This document shows, in pieces, positions 1 to 10,699 of a stretch of DNA of 64,000 nucleotides (positions within the stretch are counted from its first letter, which is position 1; each line of letters opens with the position of its first letter). This DNA is from Selaginella moellendorffii (taxonomy: Eukaryota > Streptophyta > Lycopodiopsida > Selaginellales > Selaginellaceae): positions 6,795,132-6,859,131 of the forward strand of contig NW_003314261.1 of assembly GCF_000143415.4 (NCBI RefSeq), in the 5' to 3' direction. The position numbers and the translations under genes were made by a program. The notes under the pieces are model-generated. The model saw nothing but the letters and a program-made list of their open reading frames with translations, made no database searches and was not told where the DNA came from.

Positions 1-3000
1 TGCCCCGGGCGGCGCCATGCATCCGGCGGCGCCGATCGCGCAGGGAATTCCAAGAAATCCGAGGAGGAGCCGGGCGGGGCCGGCGATAGAGAGGTCGTCT
101 CCTACTGGCAGCTCCTCAGCTACGCGGATCGCTACGATGTGGTGCTGATGCTCGTTGGATCGGTGGCGGCGATGGTGAGCGGCTTGATCTTCCCGGCGAT
201 TCTGGTCGTCCAGAGCCACCTTATCAACAATTTCGGGAGCCTCCAGAATCGTCCCGTGGAGCTGGCGAGGAGAGTATCTGAGGTAAGATCAAATCGATCG
301 ATCCTCATGCGCTCCCTGGATTCTTTATTTCTTTTCAATGCTTTCTTTCCTTCCGGCTTTTCCTCTTTTTGATTGAGATTGTGTGAAAATCTAGCTTGTT
401 TGTGAAGAAAGCTCCTTTCTTCGCTAATGCTGGTCTGGCTTTAGATCAGCGAGCCCAAGCAAGACTCTCGAGTGTGTGTAAGCGGGGAATGCTCCTCCTG
501 GCTGGCACCAACAAATGCCTGCTCTGGGCATTTAAATTGGCATGGCAGAGATTAGAGTATGGTTTTCTTTTCTCGATCTTCATTTTCTTTTTTGTTCTTC
601 ATTTGTTTCTTCGTGCTTGCTCTGGATTGATAGCGGAGTTAGGTGTGAGGGCGGTGGCGTGCCACCAAAAACTTGGCCGAGCACGCAATCACACAAGTGA
701 CACCAGGCAGCTCCGTTGTGGGTCGAATGCCTTGTGCGAATTCGTGCAAAATGTTCAATGTTTTCATACTTAGGCCGAACGTTTTTTTTATCATTCGCCC
801 CTAACACCCAAGTTTTCCAGGATGCGACATTCTTGGTATACACTGCGGCTGTTGCTTTGGTGGCCTCGTACCTCGGTGAGACTTTCCCTTCCTTCGTTGT
901 AAGGTTCCGTTTTAAAATTGTGGTGCTGATGAACTTTGTCTGGTGGCATCCTACAGAAGTAAGCTGTTGGATGAAGACTGGAGAACGGCAAGTGGCAAGA
1001 ATCCGTGCAGACTACTTGCGTGCGATTCTCAGGCAAAATGTGGGGTATTTTGACAGCGACATGTCCACAGCTGAGGTTGTTGGAAATGTTTCAGTGGACA
1101 CACTTCTCGTACAAGAAGCGATTAGCGAGAAGGTGAAACCCTTTCCGATATTGCTTACATTTATCTAAAAAAAATCTTGTTACGCTTGCAGGTTGGGAAC
1201 TTTATCGAAAACTTATCCCACTTCGTGGGTGGATACTTCGTCGGAGTCACACAGATATGGAGGCTAGCACTTGTGATGCTGCCGTTTTTCCCGCTGTTGA
1301 TAATTCCAGGCTCACTGTACAGCAAGGCTCTGTCCGAGTTTGCGATTCGTAGGCAGAGCGCATACAAAGAAGCAGGAACAATTGCTGAACAAGGACTGTC
1401 GTCGGTCCGAACGGTCTACTCATTCGTGGCAGAGAAGAAGACGACAGAGAAGTATTCGGCAGCCCTGGATGGAACAGTGAAGCTTGGACTCAAACAAGGA
1501 CTTGCCAAAGGACTTGCCATGGGTTCCAGTGGCATCAACTTCGCCCTGTGGGCCTTCATGGCGTGGTATGGCAGCGAGCTTGTGACGCAACACCGTGCAA
1601 ATGGTGGTCAAGTTTTGACAACAGGATTTGCGGTGCTTTCTGGTGGCATGTAAGTTTTTTTAAAATATTTTGTTTCTGTCTTGGTGATCTCATAGCGTTT
1701 TCCAGAGCTTTGGGAAATGCTACGCCAAACATGAAAGCTTTTGCAGAAGGACGTGTAGCTGGCACCAGAATTTTCAAAATGATTCAACGCGTTCCCCCTA
1801 TCGACACAAATGATTCGAGTGGGAAAACGCTTAGCAAAGTTGAAGGTAACTTGGACCTCAAAGAGGTTGAGTTCGCATATCCTTCGAGACCGGGAGCTCT
1901 GGTTTTGAAATCTTTCACTCTTCACGTTCCAGCCAGTACGTTCTCCTTTCCAGAGCATAAGTTTGGCGTACTTACGCATATATTTTGCCTTCAGAAAAGA
2001 CAGTCGCGTTGGTTGGGAGCAGTGGATCTGGAAAGTCCACCATCATTTCTCTGATAGAAAGGTTCTATGATCCTGTTGCTGGTCAAGTTATGCTTGACAA
2101 CGTGGACATTCGAGAATTGCATCTTATGTGGTTGCGAAGGCAGATGGGACTGGTGAACCAAGAGCCGGGATTATTTGCAACTTCGATACGGGAGAACATT
2201 TTGTATGGGAAAGAAGACGCGAGCATGGAAGAGATTACTCACGCAGCAAAACTTGCCAACGCGCACGACTTCATACAGAGAATGCCGAGAGGCTACGACA
2301 CACAAGTAAGCTCACTTAATCCAAATTTTGTCTTACTATAATTATTTCAGGTTGGAGAACGTGGTGTTCAGCTTTCTGGTGGACAAAAGCAAAGAATTGC
2401 CATAGCACGAGCATTGATTCGAAATCCGCCAATTCTTTTGCTGGATGAAGCGACTAGTGCTCTAGACAGTCTCTCGGAGCAAGCAGTTCAGCAAGCACTA
2501 GAGAGGGCACGTATGGAGCGGACAACAGTCATAGTGGCTCACAGGTTATCGACAGTTCAAGAAGCTGATCTGATTGTAGTTATGGATTCTGGTATAGCGG
2601 TCGAATCAGGCAGTCACGAAGAGCTTGTAGCTGAGAAGACGGGGGTGTACGCTTCTCTACTCATGAAGCAAGCAAACAGCTCCGGGCATTATGAAATCGA
2701 TCCCGCAACAGAACAAGTCATGAAAGTCTCATCGGCGACTGAAGGGGATCTCGTCGACGTGGAACTTTCAGCAACCGGTGAGAAGGATATTAACAGGTAC
2801 ACAAGACTTCCATCAAGAACCATCAGGAAGGTGAAGAGCAAGCCAAAAGTTAAGAAGCCGTCGGTTGCTAGACTTCTGGCACTAAACAAGCCCGAGTGGA
2901 AGCAAGGCCTTCTGGGACTCTGGGGTGCAGTGTCTTTTGGATTCGTCCATCCGTTTTACGCATTTCTTCTTGGTAGCATGGTCGCAAGCTACTACACGAC

Positions 3001-5102
3001 TGACGTAGAGAAGCTTCACCAAACAGTTCGAATTCACGTCTACGCCTTCCTCGGTCTGGGAGTTGCTTCGTTCATTGTGAACATTGTGCAACATTGCAGC
3101 TTTGCGGCACTTGGCGAGAGCTTGACAAAGAGGGTACGTGAGAAGTTGCTGGCTTCAATGCTCAGTTTTGAAGTCGGCTGGTTCGATAGAGAAGAAAACT
3201 CAACTGGTGCTTTGTGCTCCAGACTAGCTTCGGATGCAAGCATGGTGAGTTCTTTTGTACGTTTCTCCTATTTGTTTCTCACCCTCCTTTACCATGTTGC
3301 AGGTTCGTGGACTTGTTGGTGATCGTATTTCTCTACTCGTCCAGACAGCAAGCGCAACGTCAGTGAGCTTTATCGTTGGGCTTATAACTTCGTGGAAGCT
3401 GGCCATGGTGATAATAGCGATACAACCACTCATTATCCTCTGCTACTACGTCAAAAATGTATGTCTGCGAGGATTTGCTCAGAATACTGCGGCAGCTCAG
3501 AGGGAAGCCAGCAAAATTGCAAGCGAGGCAGTATCACATCATCGGACAGTCACAGCATTCTCGTCACAGGAGCGGGTTCTGGCGTTTTTTAAGTCGAAGC
3601 TCGAAGTTCCGATTCGAGAGACCATGAAGCGGTCACATATTGCGGGGTTTAGCCTGGGAGTAGCTCAGTTTATTCTCTACGCATCGTGGGGGCTGGATTT
3701 TTGGTATGGGGGCCTGCTGGTGAAGCACGGGGAGAGCACGTTTGGTGCGGTTTTGAAGACGATTTTCATATTGGTGAGCACGGGACGAGTTTTAGCCGAA
3801 GCGGGAACTCTCAGTCCTGATCTTGCCAAGGGGGTCTCAGCGGTGAAGTCAGTGTTTGAGATTTTGGACAGGAAGACAGAGATAGATGCAGAGAAGGACT
3901 CTGCCAAGTGTGTGCCGGTTCTCAAAGGTGACGTCGAGTTCTACGACGTCTACTTCGCGTACCCATCGAGGCCGGACTTGCTCGTGCTGAAAAACTTCAG
4001 GCTGCGAGTAAATGCTGGCCAGATGGTAGCACTGGTTGGCGAAAGCGGCTGCGGGAAGTCCTCTGCCATCGGACTGATCGAGAGGTTTTACGATCCGATT
4101 GGTGGGAAGGTTACCATCGATGGCAGGGACATCCGGGGATTGAGTCTAAAGTGGCTGAGAAGACAGATTGCTCTCGTGAGCCAGGAGCCGACGCTGTTTG
4201 CCACAAGTATCTGGGAGAACATCGCTTACGGGACCGAGAACGCGAGTGATGCGGAAGTGGTGGAGGCAGCACGAGCAGCAAACGCTCACAGCTTCATCAG
4301 GTAAACTTTCAACACTTCTAGCAACTATATTCTTCATGTCTGTTTTCGTGTATTCGTGTTCTTCAGCTAGTGCTAGACTTTTCCTTGCTTTTGATGTTGC
4401 TTGTGTGCTTCTCTTGTTTTGTTTTCGTTTTCATGACTTCCATTCTTTCATATATTTTCACGACATGCTCATGTTTGTTCTCGTGTCTTCGTGTTCTTCA
4501 CCTAGTGCTAGACTTTTCCGTGCTTTCTTTCTCATGCGCGATTCTCTTGTTTTCGTGGGATTTGCTTTCGTTTTCGTGACTTTCGTTCTTTTTCGTCATT
4601 TACTTGGCACTGATAGAATCGACTTTGCAGCGCTTTGCCGGATGGCTACTCGACGTTCGCGGGCGAGAAAGGTCTCCAGCTCTCCGGCGGGCAAAAGCAA
4701 CGCATCGCAATCGCGCGGGCCATCCTCAAGAACCCGGCGATCCTCCTGCTGGACGAGGCAACGAGCGCTCTCGACGCCGAGTCGGAGGAGATCGTCCAGC
4801 AGGCGCTAGAGACGATAATGGCCAGCCGGACGACGATCGTGGTGGCTCACAGGCTATCCACGATCCAAAATGCCGACTCCATAGCCGTGGTCCAGGACGG
4901 GAGCGTTGTGGAGCAAGGCTCTCACGAGGATCTCCTCCAATGGCAAGGTATGGGGGAGGAAGGAGAAGACGAGAACGAAGAAGCCACCATGGCCGCTACT
5001 AACACCATAGCCAAGAAGAGGAAGACGAACAAGGGAGTCTACTTCTCATTGATTCACAGGCAATACTTCGCTGGTCGCGCCTCTTTACAAAAAGATTCGT
5101 AG
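1..5102 (+). CDS. ABC transporter B family (P-glycoprotein/MDR type), 5'-partial
   Basis: Full-size ABCB exporter with TMD-NBD-TMD-NBD layout; plant members export auxin, secondary metabolites or xenobiotics, and the substrate cannot be told here. The frame is open at base 1, so the start lies upstream. Exons: 1-282, 821-875, 957-1132, 1192-1649, 1706-1935, 1995-2305, 2351-3244, 3303-4300, 4631-5102, giving 1291 residues in frame. NBD1 has Walker [10 protein letters not shown] (~residue 407), signature LSGGQ and Walker [15 protein letters not shown]2 has GESGCGKSS (~1046), LSGGQ and [23 protein letters not shown] in TMD1 is a family hallmark. A lysine- and glutamate-rich tail follows NBD2. 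No broken motif is seen, so it should be an active ATPase. Family certain; subfamily not assigned. Confidence 0.93.
4333..4590 (+). repeat. Diverged tandem duplication inside the last ABCB intron
   Basis: Two ~120-bp pyrimidine-rich stretches (about 4333-4448 and 4468-4590) share the core GTGTTCTTCA-CTAGTGCTAGACTTTTCC with scattered mismatches. The duplication makes this intron about 330 nt, against 50-60 nt for most introns of the gene. Confidence 0.75.
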
Positions 5103-5330
5103 AATAATTTCTTGTTAGATTGTGAAGAGCCCTAAAAACAGAGTAGGGTGAATCTTCGTTAAATATTAAGAGCCCTTTTGTTTCAAATGTCGCGCCCAAG
5201 AAGTGGAGGGAGCTAGGGTTTGCAGAGCGCAATGCGAGGGCGGGATCGATGCGGTGAGTCGACTATGGGCGATTCTAAGCTGGATTGAGTAGCGGCAGCT
5301 TAGATCTCCAGGATTTGTGAGTCGCGGGCG

Positions 5331-6732
5331 ATGGATTTTGAGCCTCCCTCGTTTTCTCTGGGCTTAGATGAGACGCAGGTGCCGTCTTTCTCGTTGGGGC
5401 TGGACGATTTTTTTTCTGCCACTCCAGCGGCGGGCGTGAGTGGAAGGAGGGATGATGCGAATGGGGGTAGCGCTAGAGCAGGTGCTAGGTCGTCATTTGC
5501 TACAAATGAGAGTTCTTTCCTGGCCGATGACGATGGTGGTGTTGATCTTGTCGAAGCCACTCCAAAGAGAAGTTTGAAGCGTCTTCGTCGCGGACCATCA
5601 AAGAGCGTTTTTGAGGAGAAGACGTGCTCACCGTCGACGAGAAGTGTTGTTACCGATACAAGTTGTGCTGACGAGATTGAGGAGTTTTCTTCCGAAGAGG
5701 AACAGCCAAATAGTAAGTTTCTTTCTCTACGGATTTCTTTCTTATTTGATTTTCTCTTTCTTTTTTTTTGGTAGGATCTCACTCCCAGTCGTATAATCCC
5801 AGATCGTTCTCTGCGCTCAAGCCCGTCAGAACACCTCCAGTATATGAAAGAAGAGAAGCAAACGAGGAAATTCTACCTTCGACTTTGCATTCCCGAGTAA
5901 CAAGTAAGAAAACCAGCCTTGGTTCCAAGGAGGTAAAGTTCCAAGGGATAGAGAATACGTACGCCAGTCCGCCATCGACATTTTCCACTGCTGGCGTCGA
6001 CTGGTTGTTAGCTGGAAAGGCAAGCTCAAGCTCGGGAACCGAAAAAGCAAAGACTCCCTTATACGAGTTCCGAGACAACACGATCTGTATAGACCTTGAT
6101 GAAGAGTACGAAGAACAACCAGTCAGCTCCTTTCCGTCCACGGACATGCAGATCGCTCAACTCAGACGCGAGAGATTTCCTCACTTTTTATCTGTTGATG
6201 ATCTCGAACAAGGCAACAGCGGAGAGCCTGTATATATCGACTACAGGTACGGGTTTTTTCTTCGATGAAGCTGATCGTACACTGAAAATAATTGCAGAGG
6301 GCAATTTGGAAGAAACAGTGCAAGAGCCAAGTTCTCGGGCCCGGCTGGTTCTAAGGATTTCGACGCTGTTCAAACACAGCCGCAAGCAAGGAGCAAGACT
6401 ACTCGAGGCAATAAGCGGAAGAATGGAAACTCCAATGCGCGGGTCCTTCAAGAAAATGTCAGCACAGGAACGAAAGGATATTGGTTAACATCGGGTGGTA
6501 GCAAGGTACTTTTTGTTCTCTTTGTTTTGGTACTGTTATGATAATTGGCAAAATCTCAGGTGTATGTCACGGCCGAAGGACAACGTTTGATGGGTAAAGA
6601 AGGCTACAAACGCTACATGAAGGTATTGGTTGTTTTGATTTGTTTGCATCCCAACGTTTTTGTTATCAGGAGAATGGAAAATCTGGCAAGCCTAGAAGAA
6701 AGGCTGGTAGAAAGTCAAGGAAGAAAAACTAA
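5331..6732 (+). CDS. Conserved plant protein of unknown function (PSFSLGLD N-terminus, YVTAEGQ C-terminus)
   Basis: Five exons: 5331-5712, 5775-6246, 6298-6505, 6560-6622, 6670-6732, giving 395 residues. The N-terminus carries two copies of PSFSLGLD (residues ~4-25), followed by an acidic and serine-rich low-complexity middle with basic patches (KRSLKRLRRGPSK). The C-terminal ~50 residues form the only compact block: GYWLTSGGSKVYVTAEGQ, then KEGYKRYMKE and a lysine/arginine-rich end (KPRRKAGRKSRKKN). The composition suggests a nuclear, possibly chromatin-associated protein; that is inference only. I do not recognise the family with certainty. All splice phases agree and the last exon ends in a clean stop, so the gene looks intact. 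It follows the ABCB gene by 228 bp on the same strand. Confidence 0.72.
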
Positions 6733-6859
6733 GATTAATGTGAGTAAGATTTGTAAGTTGCCTACTCTGGTGAGTCTTTTGTGATTCCTAGATCGAAGAC
6801 TCATTGTGTTTTAGCGTGTTTCGAGGTGGCTACCCGAGCTGCTGACTGTTCACAGCCAC

Positions 6860-8629
6860 TTCCTTATTGAAGTACTTGGAGAGTATGAAGGATGCATCCG
6901 AGGAGGATTTAGACGAACTGGACGAGATTGACAAAGATACAGAAATCGTGGGTTTCTTCAGGCTCATGGTTTCCTACGGACGAAAGCGGAAAAGGGAGAG
7001 TTTGGAAGCCCCTGATGAGCTTCGTGCCCGCGTGAAATTGATGGAATCGTTCAAGCCCACACTTGGTAAGCTTGTGACTTGTCATTATAACTTATAAAGA
7101 TGTATGGCTTTGTAGATGATCTTTCTTCTCAGAACGCGCTCTACCTCAAGGAAGCGACTATGGAACCGCTGTGGGTTGGATACCGCTGGAACCGCTGTGG
7201 GTTGGATACCGTAGGTCCTCTGGAAGGTTTCTGGAATCGGTTTGTCTCGGACGCGGAACCCGATCCTTCAGGCTATTGAAAACCTCGGGCTGGAGGTGTT
7301 CGTGGTTGACGAGGAACAGGACTGGATACAGTTCAGAAGTAATACGAGACTTTCATGCGCGTGATGGCGGAGGTCATGGCGATCGTCTAGGACATGGGGA
7401 AGGAGGTGACTTACAGCATTGCTCAACGGCAGTGCCACATCCTTGTGAGCGGTTCTCCAAGGATGCCTGCACGAGGCAAGTTCGTGACTGCTCACAAGCT
7501 AGCAGAAGCACGGGGAGAGCTGGTCCGCTTTTTCGAATCAGTGTTTCCTGGCGAAATACGAAGCTCAGAAGCTCGCACTGGGCTACAACCCAGATCCGCC
7601 GGATATCAGCAACACTGTCAGGGGCTTTGCCTTCACCGGGCGGGAGGTTGAGGCTGTCACAGTGGCTCACTCGGTTCTTGACATCCCGAAGGGTGTTATT
7701 TTCCAGCGACAGTGCCTGATCAAGGACGGGCAACCGGTTGACCGCTTAAGTACTACCCGGTTGACGCGTGGGGAGAGGGCATGAAGAGCATCGTGTGGCA
7801 CTGCGCTAACGAGGCGTACGAGGACTTCCAACTTCAAGCGAGAGCTGAGGAGCAGCGTATGCGTCTGTGGCGCGGAGGACAGCAACTCAAAGTGAGAGCC
7901 ACTGGCGGATACAGGATTGGTGGCGAAAGTTTGGAGCTGGCGGTCCGCGCGAATGCAGCAGCGGCAGTCGAGGCAGTGACGGTGAACCGGGTCGCTCATG
8001 CCTCGGCTATGTCAACTGTGGTCTCGGTGACGGTGAATGGCGAGCAGTGGTGGCTGGAGCTGGGGCCAAACAGGGACGAGAGGCAAGCGGAGATGGCGCT
8101 CATGCCATCAAAGAAGTGTGCCTGGGAGCTTTGGTTCCAGGTTGAGCGTGACATGTTCTCTCATTCCCTGCAAGACCTGGTAGCCTTTCCGGTGGAGGTG
8201 GAGGGAATCGGGAGACCAGCTATCGACTGGGAACTGGCCTGCGGGCCGGGGCTGGATCCTCTCGCGGACGCTGTAGCGAAGGCCTGGCCGTGTGCTTTCG
8301 TCAAAGTCTCGCTTCCGCTGACAACAGATTGGACCCTGTCGCCGGACTGTGCACGGTTCTTTGTGGAACCTCAGGACTTGAAAGACTGCGTACAGGGACT
8401 ACTATACTGCTGCTTGATGCTGCTCAATCCGTGGAAGGAAGCGGCGGCTTCCAGAAACGTCTACCAAGTTCTTTGTGCCCGGTATGAAACGATGCGCAAG
8501 ATGGCCGAAGATGAGGGCTTCATCAAGCGGCTTGTTGATACCTCCACCATGAAGATTGGCGCTCTAAAAGTCAATGACAGTAATATAGTCAATGCGAGTC
8601 AATGCATTGAGTTTATTGACTGCCTTTGA
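6860..8629 (+). pseudogene. Decayed copy A of an unrecognised gene (3' part still open: 7781-8629)
   Basis: Coding-like sequence in shifting frames. Recognisable pieces: an acidic start (DASEEDLDELDEIDKD, from 6867), a PLWVGYR / GFW-RFVSD block (~7165-7250), a stretch equivalent to copy B's VVDEEQDWDTVKKQYES (~7300-7350), and GREVEAVTVAHSVLDIPKGV (~7650). From 7781 a 282-codon frame is uninterrupted (WHCANEAYEDFQLQARAEEQ ... DLKDCVQGLL). A 26-bp tandem duplication at 7161-7212 and several indels break the upstream frame. The same text recurs in copy B. I recognise no domain; the open 3' part could be a shortened gene or chance survival. It ends inside a GTCAA-rich stretch (8570-8620). Confidence 0.6.
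7161..7212 (+). repeat. 26-bp direct tandem duplication
   Basis: TGGAACCGCTGTGGGTTGGA plus ATACCG(C/T)-type ending occurs twice back to back (7161-7186 and 7187-7212). Copy B has one unit only. 26 is not a multiple of three, so the duplication itself shifts the frame of copy A. Confidence 0.9.
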
Positions 8630-8689
8630 GTGTTTGTTGAGCCTGAAAGCTTGACGTTAACTTTGAGGTTCAGTAAGTGCTCCAGCTTG

Positions 8690-8775
8690 TCCTCTGTGGC
8701 GTTGCCACCATCAATGGAAACACAGCAGCAGCAATAGCGTCGGCGTGCTCCCGTCCTGGCTCGTATGTATGTATT
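8690..8775 (-). pseudogene. Fragment of the 3' coding end of the coiled-coil gene at 10700
   Basis: Bases from about 8698 (GTTGCCACCATCAATGGAAA, then AGCGTCGGCGTGCTCCCGTC) match 10837-10915 inside the last exon of the coiled-coil gene, with an internal deletion and substitutions. It lies between copies A and B just as the intact gene lies after copy B. So the duplicated segment carried the unknown gene plus the tail of its convergent neighbour. Confidence 0.7.
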
Positions 8776-8915
8776 AACTACAGGTAATTCTTCTTTGATG
8801 AATAACAGCAGAGGGCAAGGACCTTGCAATAAGTGCAAGGTGAAAAAACTCCACACTAACTCTTGTAAGAAAACGCTATAAATGCATGTTTCAAAGCCAC
8901 AAGTCGCAGGGTCTT

Positions 8916-10480
8916 GGGCGAGATCGACAAGGATGGGGTTTCTTCAGGCTCATGCTTGGACGAAAGCGAAGCTATGAAATCGGAGCCCACTCTTGGTAAG
9001 CTTACATGTTTTTCTGATGGTTTTGTAGATGGTCGACCTCAAGGAAGTAACTACGCTCTTGGGAGAGACACTTCGGTGCCAGTACCGCTGTGGGTTAGAT
9101 ATCGTCCTCTGGAAGGTTTCTGGACTCGGTTTGTCACGGACCCGGACCCCGACACGAACATCCTGCAGGCTATCGAAAACCTCAGGCTGGAGGTGTGTGT
9201 GGTTGACGAGGAACAGGACTGGGATACAGTTAAGAAGCAATACGAGAGCTTCATGCGCGTGGTGGCGGAGGTCATGGCGATTGTGGTTCGGCATGCGAAA
9301 GGAGGTGACTTACGGCGTTGATCAACTGGCCAGCACAAGGAAGCGGCAGTGCCACATCTTTGTGAGCGGTTCTCCAAGAATGCCTGCACAAGGCAAGTCA
9401 GATAAGAAGGTGACTACCACAAGCTAGCAGAAGCACGGGGAGAGCTGGTCCGCCTCTCAAACCAGTGCTTCCAGGCGAAATACGAAGCTCAGAGAAACGC
9501 AGAACGGTGCATTCAGCAACACTTTCAGGGGCTTTGCCTTCACTGGGCGGGAGGTCGAGAGAAGGGTGTTATTTTCCAGCGACAGCATCTGATCAAGGAC
9601 GATCAGCCGGTTGACGGCGAACCGTTAAACTACTACCCGGTTGACGTGTGGGGAGAGGGCATGAAGACCATTGTGTGGCACTGTGCCAACGACGAGGGTT
9701 TCCAGCTTCAAGCGAGAGCTGAGGAGCAGTGCACCTATGGAGGGAAAGACAGCAAGTCAAAGTGAGAGCTACTAGTGGATACAGGACTGGTAACGAAAGT
9801 TTGGAGATGGCAGTCCACGTGAAGGCCGAGGCAGTGGAGGCGGTGACGGTGAACCGGGCCGCTCGTGTCACGGCTCTGTCGTCTGTAGTCTCAGTGAGCG
9901 TGGCACACTCGTGCTGCAAGACGAGGAATTGGCAGCCTTTCCGGTGGAGGTGGAGGGAATCGATAGACCAGCCATGCTAATTCGAGACGCTGGTTTCGCG
10001 CTAGTGGAAAGGCCTCCTTTCACCGCGGCAAATGAGCGAGCAGCTCTACGCAACGCTCGTCCGGGTTTTCAACGCGCATGGAGCGACATTGTGCTCCGGA
10101 ACATATGCTGCAAAAATGGTGTGTACCGCTTCATCGACTGGGGGATGGCCTGTCGGCCGGGGCTCGATCCTCTCAGGGAGCTGTAGCAAAGGCCTGGCCG
10201 CGTGCTCTCGTCACAGTCTCGATCCCGCCGATAAAAGATTGGGAGCTGTTGCCGGACTGTGCACTGTTCTTTGAGGAACCTCGGAACCTGAAAGACTGCG
10301 TATAGGGACTGTTTACTGCTGCTTGATACTGCTCAATGGCCGTGGGAGGAAGCGGCGGCTTCCAGAGACCCCTAACAGGTTTCTTGTGTCCGGGTTGTGA
10401 CTATGCTCAAGATGGCCAAAGATGAGCACCTTCATGGAGTAGAACTGGATCTTCAAGCTGGAGATAGTAAGAAAAACTGC
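8916..10480 (+). pseudogene. Decayed copy B of the same unrecognised gene
   Basis: Paralogue of copy A at roughly 2-kb spacing. It retains the block PLWVRYRPLEGFWTRFVTDP with VVDEEQDWDTVKKQYESF (~9085-9270), then AQGKSD and REKGVIFQRQ-like pieces. A deletion near 9555 removes the segment encoding VEAVTVAHSVLDIP in copy A. Multiple frameshifts and stops follow (9321, 10186, 10305 and others), so no long frame survives. The 5' part is better preserved than in copy A and the 3' part worse; comparing the two would help reconstruct what the family looked like. Function unknown. Confidence 0.6.
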
Positions 10481-10699
10481 CATTGTACCATTGGAGAATG
10501 GCAGGAGGTCATCTATTTATCTCTATCTATATGTTGTTTTGATAGCGCATCGTGAAGATTGAAATTTGAGGCCGCATCTTCGACGTCTTCCTCCCCTCCT
10601 TCGTTGGCCGTAAAATGTATGATAAATTAATTGCTACAAAGTTTGACCAAGTGCAATTGTCAAAAGCGTCAACCTTGACCATGAAATGGTAATTCTAGT

